From: Candidatus Acidiferrales bacterium
Lineage (GTDB): Bacteria > Acidobacteriota > Terriglobia > Acidiferrales > UBA7541
Direction of reading: 5' to 3'
Length of the DNA: 36,508 nucleotides
NCBI GenBank assembly: GCA_030037775.1
Contig: JASHQB010000120.1
Coordinates: 1-36,508 of the forward strand
A model generated the notes under the pieces. The model searched no databases. It was given only the letters and a program-made list of their open reading frames with translations, and was not told the origin of the DNA. This document shows, in pieces, positions 23,217 to 31,868 of the stretch (positions are counted from its first letter, which is position 1; the number at the start of each line of letters is the position of its first letter). The position numbers and the translations under genes are program-made.

Positions 23217-25883
23217 GTGGCACAGGCAGCATCAACATACTTGGGAGAACAGCGGCGGCGAAGCACCCGCCTCGAGCAAGCTTCACCAGTGATCATTCGC
23301 GGCGTGGATTTGCTGGGCCAGCCATTTGAAGAGCGGACGGCGGCGCAGAATCTGAGCTTCCACGGCTGTCGATACCAGTCAAAGCACCATCTTCCCAAAA
23401 ACACGTGGGTCACGCTCGAAGTGCCTTCCGGTGAGTCTCGCGGGGAGGCCATGTGCCTGCGGGCCCGGGTGGCGTGGATCGAGAGACCGCGAACGCTGCG
23501 AGATCTGTTTCAGGTCGGCGTCGAGTTGGAAAAGGGCAAGAACGTATGGGGCGTGACGTTTCCGCCGAGCGACTGGAATGGCGGACCTTTGGCCGGCGCG
23601 GCTGTGGCCACTATGAGCGTCTCAACAGAAGCGGGCTCGCGCGCGGGGCAGGAGTCCCCCGACGCTGATCAAGAGACCTCCCTGGAAGTTTACTTGCAGA
23701 TGGCGCTGGCCCAAACGAACCGCGATTTCGCCCTTGCCGAGGACGAGCCGGAAAGCAGCACGCTGCTGGGGCAATTGCGCCAGGAATTCCTCGCGGAAGC
23801 GAGGAAGATGATTGCCGAAGTGCGCACTGTCGCGGATGAAGCGGCAAGGGAGAGAGCCAGCCAATTGTGCGATGACTTTGAGAACGCGCAAGAAGCGAGC
23901 GCCGAGGCGTTCTACAAGAAATGGATGGAGGAGTTCGAGCGTGGGAAAGCAAGTGCCAAAGAAGAGATCGCGTCGGCGCTGGCGGAAAATGTAGCCGCGC
24001 AAATCGCCAGTTTTCAGGCGGAAGTGCGTGGCGCGCTCACGAGCGAATGGGCGGAAAAACTGAGTCATGCACAAGTCGAGCGCTCGCAGTGGAAGACAGA
24101 GCTACAAGCATTGCGCGGAGAGGTGCGGGCAGGCTTCGACGAGACCGTAAGACGAAACGAAGAGCGATGGAATGAAGAGCTCCTGGAGATGCAGAGGGAG
24201 ATGGAGTCTTTGCGGGCGGCCAACGTGGCCGCGGCAGCGGCCGATACGGAAAAGGGCTCAATCGATACAGCAGAGTCGGCGAGAACCCAATTGCTCGCGC
24301 AGACCGATACGGCGCAGACGCAGTGGAATGAGTTGCTCGAATCATCGCTGGACGGCGCGGCGCAGCGTTTGAACGAGAAGCTGACCAATGCTTCACAAGA
24401 ACTGCTGCACCGGGCCGAGCAGGAAATGGCGAAGCGGCTGGCCGAGTTGCACAGGGAATCGGGACTGATCACGGAGACAAGCCGCGCAGCGCTGGACGAA
24501 TTGAAGAACGTGCTCGAATCAGAAGTGGCGCAGGCGAAAACTTCGCTAGCGGAGATCGAGCAGACAGCGGGGCGGTTTTCGGAGTATTCGCGGCAATTGG
24601 AAGCAGCAAGCCAGGACAGCTTGAACGAGTTGCGGCAGAGGCTGGAGTCGAGCGTCGCGCAGCAATGCGCACTGCTAGACAAGCGTGCCACGGAGCTCGA
24701 AGGTCAGTTTAGCAAGCGGACGGGGGTTCTGCTCGAACAGATGAGCCGAGAGACGGTGGCGCGTAGTGCCGAGGAAATTGACGCGAAGGTGGCGTCGGGG
24801 CTCGAGTGCGCAACTAAGGCGGCGGAAGAGCTCTCCGCACGCGAGGAGCAGGCGGAAGGAATTCTGCGGATTCATCGAGAGAGATTGCGGCAAGTTTCCG
24901 AACAAGTGCAGCGGGAGAGCGCCGCGCATTTGGCTTCAGGTCTGGCGGCATGGCAAAAAGACTTGGAAGGCACTCGCGCTCAGGCACTGGACCAATGGAA
25001 CACGGACCTTGAGGCGAATGGAGCGCGAGCGACTGAGGAGGCGTCAGCGGCGCTCGCGAAGGACACGGCTAGACAGTTGGTGGAGGCGGATGCGCAGCTT
25101 CTCGTGCAGGCAGAGCAGGTGATCGATACCGCGCAGGAGCGAATGCACAAAGGGTTGCATGCGATCGCCGGGAAATTCCGCAGCGAACTTGGGGAGATCG
25201 AAGCAACCGAGCTGGCCAGCACGCGGGAGAAGGTTGCGTTGGCAGCGCAGGATCAGGCTGACTCGGCCAAGAACGAGTTTGCCAAGGCGGCGGAAGAGGC
25301 GGCTTCCAGGTTTGGCGAAGTGATCAAAGAAACGACGGCGAGTGCGCTGCAGGAGTTCCGAGCGGCAAGCGAAGCAAAGGCGCAGGAGGGCCAGACGCGA
25401 CTGGCGTCCGCAGCGGAGAACGCGCTGCAAGGAGTTCAAAGCCACACGCAGAGTTCATTCGAGCACTTTCAGGAGCAGCTCGCCATCAAGATGGAGCAGG
25501 CGTTGAGGCATGCGGGCGAAACTCTGGCGCGTCAGTTTGAGACGACGCTCGAAAGGTTCCGCGCGCAAGGTGAGGCTGGGTTGGAGGAGTGGTCGGCCAG
25601 GCAGGCATCGCTGAACGAGCAAGCGCTCGAGAAGCATGACACGCAGTTGCAGGCGGCGAGCGGTTCGTGGGTGGAATCGGCTCTGGAACGGCTCGAGACA
25701 CTGAGCGAGGAGCGCGTCCATTCGGCAGTCCGCGCGACGGAGAGTAAAGTGCGCGAGGCGTGCGCCGACCTCTTCGATAGTCTGGCGCAAGCGATGAGGA
25801 AGCAGTTGCAAGGGACGCTGGAGATGCGCCACACGGCGCCCAGCGGGGAAACCAACCCGCAAGAACACCGCGCGTCCGCTTAG
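23217..25883 (+). CDS. PilZ domain protein with very long coiled coil
   Basis: An 888-residue cytoplasmic protein with no signal or membrane segment. Residues about 13-115 form a PilZ domain: RRRSTR supplies the RxxxR arm and NLSFHG the (D/N)xSxxG motif, so the c-di-GMP-binding residues look intact. Residues about 140-860 are almost pure Ala/Glu/Gln/Arg-rich helix with heptad-like spacing, predicted to be coiled coil and similar in look to apolipoprotein or filament-forming proteins. No catalytic domain is seen. The start is GTG with GGGGGGAG immediately upstream. It lies between a TPR protein and an exopolysaccharide locus and has its own upstream structured region. I infer a c-di-GMP-responsive scaffold or filament, function unproven. 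Confidence 0.85.
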   Translation: MAQAASTYLGEQRRRSTRLEQASPVIIRGVDLLGQPFEERTAAQNLSFHGCRYQSKHHLPKNTWVTLEVPSGESRGEAMCLRARVAWIERPRTLRDLFQVGVELEKGKNVWGVTFPPSDWNGGPLAGAAVATMSVSTEAGSRAGQESPDADQETSLEVYLQMALAQTNRDFALAEDEPESSTLLGQLRQEFLAEARKMIAEVRTVADEAARERASQLCDDFENAQEASAEAFYKKWMEEFERGKASAKEEIASALAENVAAQIASFQAEVRGALTSEWAEKLSHAQVERSQWKTELQALRGEVRAGFDETVRRNEERWNEELLEMQREMESLRAANVAAAAADTEKGSIDTAESARTQLLAQTDTAQTQWNELLESSLDGAAQRLNEKLTNASQELLHRAEQEMAKRLAELHRESGLITETSRAALDELKNVLESEVAQAKTSLAEIEQTAGRFSEYSRQLEAASQDSLNELRQRLESSVAQQCALLDKRATELEGQFSKRTGVLLEQMSRETVARSAEEIDAKVASGLECATKAAEELSAREEQAEGILRIHRERLRQVSEQVQRESAAHLASGLAAWQKDLEGTRAQALDQWNTDLEANGARATEEASAALAKDTARQLVEADAQLLVQAEQVIDTAQERMHKGLHAIAGKFRSELGEIEATELASTREKVALAAQDQADSAKNEFAKAAEEAASRFGEVIKETTASALQEFRAASEAKAQEGQTRLASAAENALQGVQSHTQSSFEHFQEQLAIKMEQALRHAGETLARQFETTLERFRAQGEAGLEEWSARQASLNEQALEKHDTQLQAASGSWVESALERLETLSEERVHSAVRATESKVREACADLFDSLAQAMRKQLQGTLEMRHTAPSGETNPQEHRASA

Positions 25884-25903
25884 GAACAATCCTTCAGAGG
25901 TTC

Positions 25904-25920
25904 GGAGCGCGACGCGCTCC
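25904..25920. terminator. Hairpin between convergent PilZ and aminotransferase genes
   Basis: GGAGCGC-GAC-GCGCTCC forms a perfect 7-bp stem with a 3-nt loop in the 62-nt convergent gap. There is no T-run on the plus strand, so it may stop or stabilise transcripts from both sides; this is a candidate only. Confidence 0.4.
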
Positions 25921-25945
25921 AGCTGCATCGTCGCCGTCAGTAGCC

Positions 25946-27064
25946 CTATGAGCGTCCGATAATTTCGTGAAGCGATTCGCAGACGTAGTCCACTTGCTCG
26001 GTGGTCAACTCCGGGAATAAGGGCAGTGCCAGCACTTGCTGGCAAGCGCGCTCGGCATGAGGAAAATCGCCGGGCTTGTAGCCTAGGTAGGCGAGCGCTT
26101 TTTGAAGGTGAAGAGGTAAAGGGTAATGCACTGCAGTGCCGATTCCCCAATTCTTGAGCTCTGCTTGGACAGCATCGCGGTTCTCGACGTAAATCACAAA
26201 GAGATGGTAGGCGCAGTCGTCGCGAGGGTCGTCGTGTGGAAGCCTCAGGGCCAGTCCGTCTAGTTTCTCGCGATAGCGTTGAGAGATGGCTTTGCGGCGA
26301 GCAGACCAGACGTCGAGATGACGCAGCTTGATGCGCAGCACTGCGCCTTGAAAACCCTCCATCCGATAGTTGTAGCCGATGAAGTCGTGGAAATAGCGGC
26401 GAAGTTCGCCGTGGCTGCGTGCGGAGCGGCAATAGTGGGCGATGCGATCGTCGTTCGTCACGAGCGCTCCCGCTTCGCCATAAGCGCCAAGATTTTTCGA
26501 AGGATAGAAGCTGAATGCGCCGCAGATGCCGAGAGCGCCGACGCGTCGTCCGCGGAAGCGGGCGCCGTGAGCCTGGGCGGCATCTTCAATCAACGAGAGC
26601 TTGTGCGCGTCGGCAAGTTTCTGGAAGGCCTGCATGTCGACGGGACGCCCGTAAAGATGAACGGGGAGAATGGCCTTGGTGCGCGGAGTGATGGCCGATT
26701 CGGCGAGGCGTGGGTCAAGATTTGCCGTGCGCGGATCGATGTCGGCGAAGACAATTTTCGCGCCGGTGTAGGCAATCGCTTCCGCGGTAGCGATGAAGGT
26801 ATTCGGAGTCGTGATGACTTCATCGCCAGAGCCTACGCCGGCGGCCAAGAGTGCGAGATGCAGAGCGCTGGTGCCTGAATTGAGAGCGATGCAGTGTTTG
26901 GCCTCGCAATAGGAGGCGAACTCCTGCTCGAAAGAAGCGACCTCGTCGCCGAGGCTGAAGGCAGCGTTGCGGCAAGTGCGGTCGATGGCTTCGAGAATCT
27001 CCGCCCGCAGCGCGGCGTACTGTTCTCTTAGGTCGTAGTAGGGCACCGCGGCGATCGTTTTCAC
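25946..27064 (-). CDS. DegT/DnrJ/EryC1/StrS family sugar aminotransferase
   Basis: PLP-dependent enzyme that aminates a keto-sugar nucleotide. VPYYDLREQYAALRAEI and LNSGTSALHLALLAAGVGSGDEV are N-terminal signatures; the PLP-binding Lys is in FSFYPSKNLGAYGEAG, preceded by EDAAQAHGA with the cofactor-binding Asp. At 372 residues it is typical. It is on the minus strand, divergent from the glycosyltransferase, and convergent with the PilZ gene. Within this locus it probably makes an amino-sugar precursor for the polysaccharide; the exact sugar cannot be told. ATG at 27064 has AAGGG 4-8 nt upstream on its strand. Confidence 0.93.
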   Translation of the reverse strand: MKTIAAVPYYDLREQYAALRAEILEAIDRTCRNAAFSLGDEVASFEQEFASYCEAKHCIALNSGTSALHLALLAAGVGSGDEVITTPNTFIATAEAIAYTGAKIVFADIDPRTANLDPRLAESAITPRTKAILPVHLYGRPVDMQAFQKLADAHKLSLIEDAAQAHGARFRGRRVGALGICGAFSFYPSKNLGAYGEAGALVTNDDRIAHYCRSARSHGELRRYFHDFIGYNYRMEGFQGAVLRIKLRHLDVWSARRKAISQRYREKLDGLALRLPHDDPRDDCAYHLFVIYVENRDAVQAELKNWGIGTAVHYPLPLHLQKALAYLGYKPGDFPHAERACQQVLALPLFPELTTEQVDYVCESLHEIIGRS

Positions 27065-27083
27065 CCCTTAACTTTACTGTTTC

Positions 27084-27148
27084 GCGCGGCGCCGCGCAAA
27101 TGCGAAGCCGTGCGCTTTTCCATGTGCCCGCGAAGGGCTCGTGATAAT
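27084..27148 (+). promoter_or_regulatory. Divergent promoter region of the EPS locus with a 14-bp palindrome
   Basis: The 103-nt gap between the aminotransferase and glycosyltransferase starts holds a perfect palindrome, GCGCGGCGCCGCGC (27084-27097), and an extended -10-like TGATAAT (27142-27148) for the plus-strand gene. No good -35 is seen. The palindrome may be an operator or chance in GC-rich DNA. Confidence 0.35.
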
Positions 27149-27167
27149 CTTTTGAAGGAGTACGCCA

Positions 27168-27995
27168 ATGGTTTTCTCTTGCATGATCGCAGAGAAATGG
27201 CAACCCGCTAGCGAGGCGGCGACTCCGGAAGCCGCGATGAAAGCTCGACCCCAACTGACGCTATCGGTCATCATTGCCGCCTACAATGAACGCCCGTTCA
27301 TCGAGGAGATCCTGCGTCGCGTGCAAGCGGTTGGCCTGGCGCACGAAATCGTGATTGTCGACGATGGCTCGACGGATGGGACGCGCGAATGGCTCGCAGA
27401 GATGTACCGGCGGCAGCAAGCGGGCGTGACGGAAGCGGAAATCATCGACGGCGAGGCATGGCTGCACTTGGAGCAGATCCGGTTTCTGTTTCAGGAGCCT
27501 AACCAGGGTAAGGGCGCCGCACTGCGACGCGGATTTTCTGAGGCCTGTGGCGACATTTTGCTGGTGCAGGATGCTGATCTGGAGTACGACCCGCGCGATT
27601 ATGCCAAGTTGCTGGAGCCGATCCTAGACGGGCGCGCGGACGTGGTGTATGGTTCGAGGTTCTTGGGAGGACCGCAGCGGGTTCACTTTTTCTGGCATTA
27701 CGTGGGCAACAAGTTTTTGACTTTGCTATCCGATATGCTCACCAACCTGAAAATCACAGACATGGAGACTTGTTACAAGGTCTTCCGGCGTGAGGTTATC
27801 GGCAGCATGCGGCTGCGCTCGAATCGATTTGGCTTCGAGCCGGAAGTCACCGCGCGGATTGCCAAGGGACACTGGCGAATTTACGAAGTGCCGATCTCTT
27901 ACGCCGGACGGTCCTACGAAGAAGGAAAGAAGATCACGTGGAAAGATGGGGTGACGACGCTTTTCGCGATCCTGAGATATCGCTTCTTCGATTGA
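27168..27995 (+). CDS. Glycosyltransferase family 2 (dolichol-phosphate mannosyltransferase-like)
   Basis: A GT-A fold transferase using nucleotide-sugar donors. LSVIIAAYNERPFIEEIL, IVIVDDGSTDGT and the DxD-type VQDADLEYDPRDYAKLLEP mark the active site; the conserved SRFLGG and MLTNLKITDMETCYKVFRREV match the DPM1/polyprenol-phosphate sugar synthase group. At 275 residues it has no membrane segment. ATG at 27168 has AAGGAG 7 nt upstream; ATG 27237 is closer to the domain start and is possible. It is the first plus-strand gene of the exopolysaccharide locus and probably links a sugar to a lipid carrier. Confidence 0.92.
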   Translation: MVFSCMIAEKWQPASEAATPEAAMKARPQLTLSVIIAAYNERPFIEEILRRVQAVGLAHEIVIVDDGSTDGTREWLAEMYRRQQAGVTEAEIIDGEAWLHLEQIRFLFQEPNQGKGAALRRGFSEACGDILLVQDADLEYDPRDYAKLLEPILDGRADVVYGSRFLGGPQRVHFFWHYVGNKFLTLLSDMLTNLKITDMETCYKVFRREVIGSMRLRSNRFGFEPEVTARIAKGHWRIYEVPISYAGRSYEEGKKITWKDGVTTLFAILRYRFFD

Positions 27996-28016
27996 GGTGA
28001 GCAAAAGAAACTTGCG

Positions 28017-28208
28017 ATGTCGGCCGAATTGGCGAGTTCCATGCCCATCCGCCGGATTGTGGAGCTGGAGCGGCCTCAGCTTCTATCGCCCGAAGTGAAA
28101 ACGCAGCCCAAGCGCCGAAGAACGAGCGCCATTTTGCCCTTGCACGGCGGAAGACCTTCGCAGCAGATTACCGCGAATGCTTCGGGGGATTGCTTTGAGG
28201 GACATTGA
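28017..28208 (+). CDS. Uncertain 63-residue ORF overlapping the next gene
   Basis: Basic, Pro/Arg-containing ORF (SSMPIRRIVELERPQ, then KTQPKRRRTS) between two EPS genes. It overlaps the TPR gene start by 32 nt in another frame and has no good ribosome binding site (the nearest GAGGTGA is 17 nt off). It may be spurious; I list it because it fills most of the 181-nt gap. No family is recognised. Confidence 0.2.
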   Translation: MSAELASSMPIRRIVELERPQLLSPEVKTQPKRRRTSAILPLHGGRPSQQITANASGDCFEGH

Positions 28209-29478
28209 GAAACGGGCAGCCGTTCTGTCCTTTGCTGTAATCATTTTCTGCGCCGTCATTTATCAAGCCACAGTTCTGTGCTTGGCTTGGCACTGGGGAG
28301 ATTCTCGCGAGGTGAACAAGCAAATCCGCGGGGCGAATCTGGTGCCGGGGAATGCGGACGCATGGGATCGGATCGGAGAAGCGCTTGCGGTCAATTTCGA
28401 TGCCCAGCCCGCCGAGGCGATCTCGTTTTTCGAGCGTGCGGTGAAGGTGAATCCGCGGTCGGCACACGACTGGATGGATCTGGCGCAAGCAGAAGAGGCC
28501 GAAGGAAACGCTTCGCAGGCTGATGCGGCGTACAGACAGGCGAAAAGGGACTATCCGATTTCTGCAGAGATTTCGTGGAAGTACGGAAACTTTCTCTTGC
28601 GGCAAGGGCAAACGTCCGCGGGCTTGGAGCAAGTGCACCAGGCGCTCGTCACAGATCCCAGCCTGGTTCCACTGGCGATCTCGCGAATCTGGAACCTCGA
28701 CCCCGATGCGAATGTAATCCTGCACGATGTGCTGCCGGAGGGGCAGCAGGCTCGGTTTAGGGCACTCGACTTTTTCGCGGAGAGGCGCGAGGAGGCCGCG
28801 GCTCTCGAGACGTGGGAAGAGATCGCAACGCTCGCGAAGGCCAAGCCCATAGATGTTCACGATGTGTTCGCTTTCCTCCAGTACCTGATCGCTTCCGACC
28901 AGGCCAAGAAGGCGGAACTTATCTGGCGGGAAGCGCTGAGCGCTGCCCGGTGGCCTGAAGCGATGGTGCCCGGCTCGCAGATATGGAATGGCGGCTTCGA
29001 GGAGCCAATCGTTAACGGCGGTCTGGATTGGCGCTTTGAGCAGGTGCCGGGCGAATATGTCAGCACGGATTCGAACTTTTGTCATTCTGGCGGGAAGTCT
29101 TTGCGTGTCGACTTCACCGGTGGTGTGAATCTGGATTTCTATTACGTTCACCAGATCGTGCCAGTCGAACCTAGCACCCATTATGTTTTCCAGTACTTCA
29201 TGCGCACACAATCCATTTCGACCGAGAGTGGGATGCGATTCGAGATCCTGGATTTGAACGATAATGAAGTCAGCTTAGTGACGTCGGACATGAAAGGGAC
29301 TAATCCCTGGACTCCGGTGCAAACAGACTTGGCTACCGGTCGCAACACTCATTTCCTCGATATCCGGCTGCGCCGGTTGCCCAGCCGTTTGTTCGACAAT
29401 AAACTGAGCGGAACCGTCTGGGTGGACGATGTCAGTCTTTCGCAAGAAACAGCAGTGGGCGCGGAATCGCATCCGTGA
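28177..29478 (+). CDS. Membrane-anchored TPR protein with C-terminal sugar-binding-like domain
   Basis: A 433-residue protein. One hydrophobic helix near residues 13-35 (VLSFAVIIFCAVIYQATVL) would anchor it in the inner membrane facing the periplasm. TPR-like repeats occupy about residues 60-165 (AWDRIGEALAVN, SAHDWMDLAQAEEAEGNASQA), and from about residue 268 the segment NGGFEEPIVNGGLDWRF starts a beta-sandwich typical of galactose-binding-like (CBM-type) domains, ending VWVDDVSL. Such TPR/CBM proteins accompany Acidobacteria polysaccharide polymerases. Its last 4 nt overlap the next gene (GTGA), implying coupled translation with the O-antigen-ligase-type protein and possible joint function. 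The role in polymer assembly is inferred. Confidence 0.75.
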   Translation: MLRGIALRDIEKRAAVLSFAVIIFCAVIYQATVLCLAWHWGDSREVNKQIRGANLVPGNADAWDRIGEALAVNFDAQPAEAISFFERAVKVNPRSAHDWMDLAQAEEAEGNASQADAAYRQAKRDYPISAEISWKYGNFLLRQGQTSAGLEQVHQALVTDPSLVPLAISRIWNLDPDANVILHDVLPEGQQARFRALDFFAERREEAAALETWEEIATLAKAKPIDVHDVFAFLQYLIASDQAKKAELIWREALSAARWPEAMVPGSQIWNGGFEEPIVNGGLDWRFEQVPGEYVSTDSNFCHSGGKSLRVDFTGGVNLDFYYVHQIVPVEPSTHYVFQYFMRTQSISTESGMRFEILDLNDNEVSLVTSDMKGTNPWTPVQTDLATGRNTHFLDIRLRRLPSRLFDNKLSGTVWVDDVSLSQETAVGAESHP

Positions 29479-30737
29479 GAGCGATTCGCGTCGGCATTTG
29501 CGTGCTGGCGGCGTTCGCCGTGCTGGCATTCGGCACTGTGGAAATATGGTCTGAGTCAATCCTCGAAGGGGGCGCGGCGGCGCTTTTCCTGTGGTGGGCG
29601 ATTCTCGTGTTTCTCCGGCGTGACATCGAAATCCGCTGGAACCGGATCTTCTGGCCAGTTCTGGCGTTCCTAGGAATCGTGAGCGTTCAGTTGGCGTTTG
29701 GAGTCACGGCCTATCCCTTTTTGACGCGTGTTGCACTGCTAAAAGTTGTGGCCTGCGCTTTGCTATTTTTTCTCTCGGTGCAATCGTTCCGCACACGCCA
29801 CGATTTGAGATTCGTCGCGTGGTTCTTGATGAGCTTTGGCTTCGTCGTGGCCGTGCTGGGAATCGCACAGAACTACACCTCGCACGAGGTACTTTACTGG
29901 TTCCGACCCTTAACCGAGGGCGGCAGCCCATTCGGGCCCTACGTGGACCGCGATCATTTTGCGGGGTTCATGGAGCTGGTTGTGCCTGTGGGGATGTCTC
30001 TCATAGTGTTGCGGGGAGTGCCGCGCGAGCAGATGATGTTTACGGGGATTCTGACCCTCCTTCCGATCCTTGCTTTGGTCCTGACTGGCTCTCGAGGCGG
30101 AATCGTAAGCTTGGTATTCGAAGTGGGCCTGTTGGCGGCATTAATGCGAGTGCGCAAGGCTAGATTCCAAGGCGCAGCGGTGGCCGCGATTCTGCTGACA
30201 GCGCTGGCTGCCCTCATGTGGCTCGGGGCAGGCAAGGTGTTAGACCGGATGAAAGAGTCATCGGCGGACCTGTCCGCGGATCGACGCGTCACGATGCTGA
30301 AGGGCGCATGGCATATATTCTTGGATCACCCGTTGGCGGGCACAGGTCTCGGCACGTTGGTGGCGGTATATCCGAAATACGAGGCGTTTTATGATGGGAG
30401 AATTGTAGATCACGTGCATGACGACTATGCGGAAGCGCTGGCCGAAACGGGGGTCGCCGGAGGATTGTGCGGGCTGGCATTCCTGGTTCTGCTTTTTCGA
30501 GACGCCAGGAGGCGGCTACTGACGGAAGGGCAGAGTCCCTTTTCGCAGGCGGTTCATACGGCCGGAACGGTCGCGTGCGCGGGTTTGCTGGTCCACAGTC
30601 TGGTCGATTTCAATCTGCATATCCCCGCCAATGGTCTGGTTTTTCTGCTGCAGGCCGCCGTCGTTCTTTCGCCTGCATTTCACCGTAGGCAAGCAGGCCT
30701 TAATCACCTGACACGGGTACAAGAGTTCCGCCATTGA
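29475..30737 (+). CDS. O-antigen ligase/polymerase family membrane protein (Wzy/WaaL-like)
   Basis: A 420-residue integral membrane protein with about ten hydrophobic helices. The periplasmic loop has SPFGPYVDRDHFAGFME, and the downstream signature ADRRVTMLKGAWHIFLDHPLAGTGLGT followed by DHVHDDYAEALAETGVAGG fits the O-antigen ligase (Wzy_C) domain, whose Arg and His residues are needed for glycan transfer. TGSRGG lies in a middle helix. The start is GTG, overlapping the preceding stop by 4 nt. Ligase and polymerase cannot be separated by sequence alone; next to Wza- and Wzc-type genes a polymerase role is likelier. Confidence 0.88.
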   Translation: MRAIRVGICVLAAFAVLAFGTVEIWSESILEGGAAALFLWWAILVFLRRDIEIRWNRIFWPVLAFLGIVSVQLAFGVTAYPFLTRVALLKVVACALLFFLSVQSFRTRHDLRFVAWFLMSFGFVVAVLGIAQNYTSHEVLYWFRPLTEGGSPFGPYVDRDHFAGFMELVVPVGMSLIVLRGVPREQMMFTGILTLLPILALVLTGSRGGIVSLVFEVGLLAALMRVRKARFQGAAVAAILLTALAALMWLGAGKVLDRMKESSADLSADRRVTMLKGAWHIFLDHPLAGTGLGTLVAVYPKYEAFYDGRIVDHVHDDYAEALAETGVAGGLCGLAFLVLLFRDARRRLLTEGQSPFSQAVHTAGTVACAGLLVHSLVDFNLHIPANGLVFLLQAAVVLSPAFHRRQAGLNHLTRVQEFRH

Positions 30738-30763
30738 CATTCAGAGAGACCCTAAGTCATAGT
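30734..30763 (+). promoter_or_regulatory. Possible internal promoter before the polysaccharide export gene
   Basis: TTGACA (30734-30739), overlapping the stop codon of the preceding gene, is followed after 18 nt by CATAGT (30758-30763), 20 nt before the ATG. It could give the export module separate expression. A TAATAT also occurs at 30773-30778, too far from the TTGACA. Confidence 0.35.
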
Positions 30764-30783
30764 TTCGCGGGGTAATATAGCAC

Positions 30784-31836
30784 ATGGCTTTGACGGTCCG
30801 GAGAGCACTGGACTGTATTAGGGTTGGGTTTGTCTTGACTTTCCTGCTCCTGCTCGGATGTACCGCTGCGTTCACCCAAGGCCAAGACCGAACTCAAACT
30901 CCGCAGCAGACCAATAGCCGTATCGCCGAGCTTGCGGCGGCCAGTTCGCACCCGCGCACAGGGGATATCCCCATTGGGGCCGGTGATGTGGTGCACATTG
31001 ACGTTTTCGACGTACCGGACCTCTCCCATGATGTGGTAGTTGGCGAAACGGGATTGATATCCCTGCCGCTGATTCCGGAGCGCATTCCGGTCGCCGGGTG
31101 CACGCCTTTTGAGCTCGGGCAAAGGATCGAGAAACTCCTTCAGGTAAATGGCTTGGTGATGCATCCACAGGTATCGGTGTTTGTGAAGGAGCAAAACAGC
31201 CAACCCATATCCGTGGCCGGTGCCGTAGCGCACCCGGTTGTCCTACAACAGTCGAGGCCGACAACTTTGGTTGAGGCGCTTGCCGCGGCGGGCGGTGTCG
31301 CGGATGACGCGGGGGACAGTATCCTGATTGCCCGCCAGAAGACGCAGGCGGCGACTTGCGGCGAACCGGACCCGCCCGATCCCGCGGCCGATCCAGAGAT
31401 GATACACGTCAAGGTCTCTGAGCTGGAGAACGGCAATCCGGCGTTCAATATTCCTGTCTATGGCGGCGACGAAATCACGGTGCCGCGTGCCGGAATTATC
31501 TATGTTGCGGGAGCCGTGGTGCAACCTGGTGGCTACGTGCTCAATGATCCTGGGGCGACATTCAATATCATGAAAATGATTGCACTGGCCCGTGGACTAA
31601 CGGGTACAGCCAAAACCAACAGCACCGTGATTTTGCGCAAGGACGCTGCGACCGGCCAAACGAAAGAGATCTCTGTCAAATTGAAGCGAATTCTGGACCG
31701 CAAGGAGCCGGACGTTCGGCTCTACGCGGGCGACATTCTGTATGTTCCCGGCAGCGGAGCGAAACGAATTCTGGGTTTGGCCGGAGGCGCTGCCATCGGA
31801 ATCGGAACCGGACTGGCGATTTACCGCATTCCGTAG
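30784..31836 (+). CDS. Polysaccharide export outer-membrane lipoprotein (Wza-like, SLBB)
   Basis: A 350-residue export channel component. The lipobox LLLLGC at about residues 22-27 ends the signal peptide. Domain order: poly-export domain (IGAGDVVHIDVFDVPDLSHDVVVG, about residues 62-150), a first SLBB domain (PISVAGAVAHPVVLQ...LVEALAAAGGV), and a second (IIYVAGAVVQPGGYVL...IMKMIALARGL). The C-terminal hydrophobic, Gly-rich helix (ILGLAGGAAIGIGTGLAIY) recalls the outer-membrane helix of Wza. It follows the polymerase by 46 nt and precedes the Wzz/BY-kinase by 32 nt. It probably forms the export channel through the periplasm and outer membrane. Confidence 0.93.
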   Translation: MALTVRRALDCIRVGFVLTFLLLLGCTAAFTQGQDRTQTPQQTNSRIAELAAASSHPRTGDIPIGAGDVVHIDVFDVPDLSHDVVVGETGLISLPLIPERIPVAGCTPFELGQRIEKLLQVNGLVMHPQVSVFVKEQNSQPISVAGAVAHPVVLQQSRPTTLVEALAAAGGVADDAGDSILIARQKTQAATCGEPDPPDPAADPEMIHVKVSELENGNPAFNIPVYGGDEITVPRAGIIYVAGAVVQPGGYVLNDPGATFNIMKMIALARGLTGTAKTNSTVILRKDAATGQTKEISVKLKRILDRKEPDVRLYAGDILYVPGSGAKRILGLAGGAAIGIGTGLAIYRIP

Positions 31837-31868
31837 AAACAGGAAGAAGGAAAGGCTTCTTTGATCTG

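Noticed and set aside
25455-26432. 325-residue minus-strand ORF
   Set aside because: Overlaps the PilZ gene antisense and the aminotransferase in another frame; Arg/Ser/Pro-rich shadow.
28168-29211. 347-residue minus-strand ORF
   Set aside because: Antisense to the TPR/sugar-binding-like protein; no motif.
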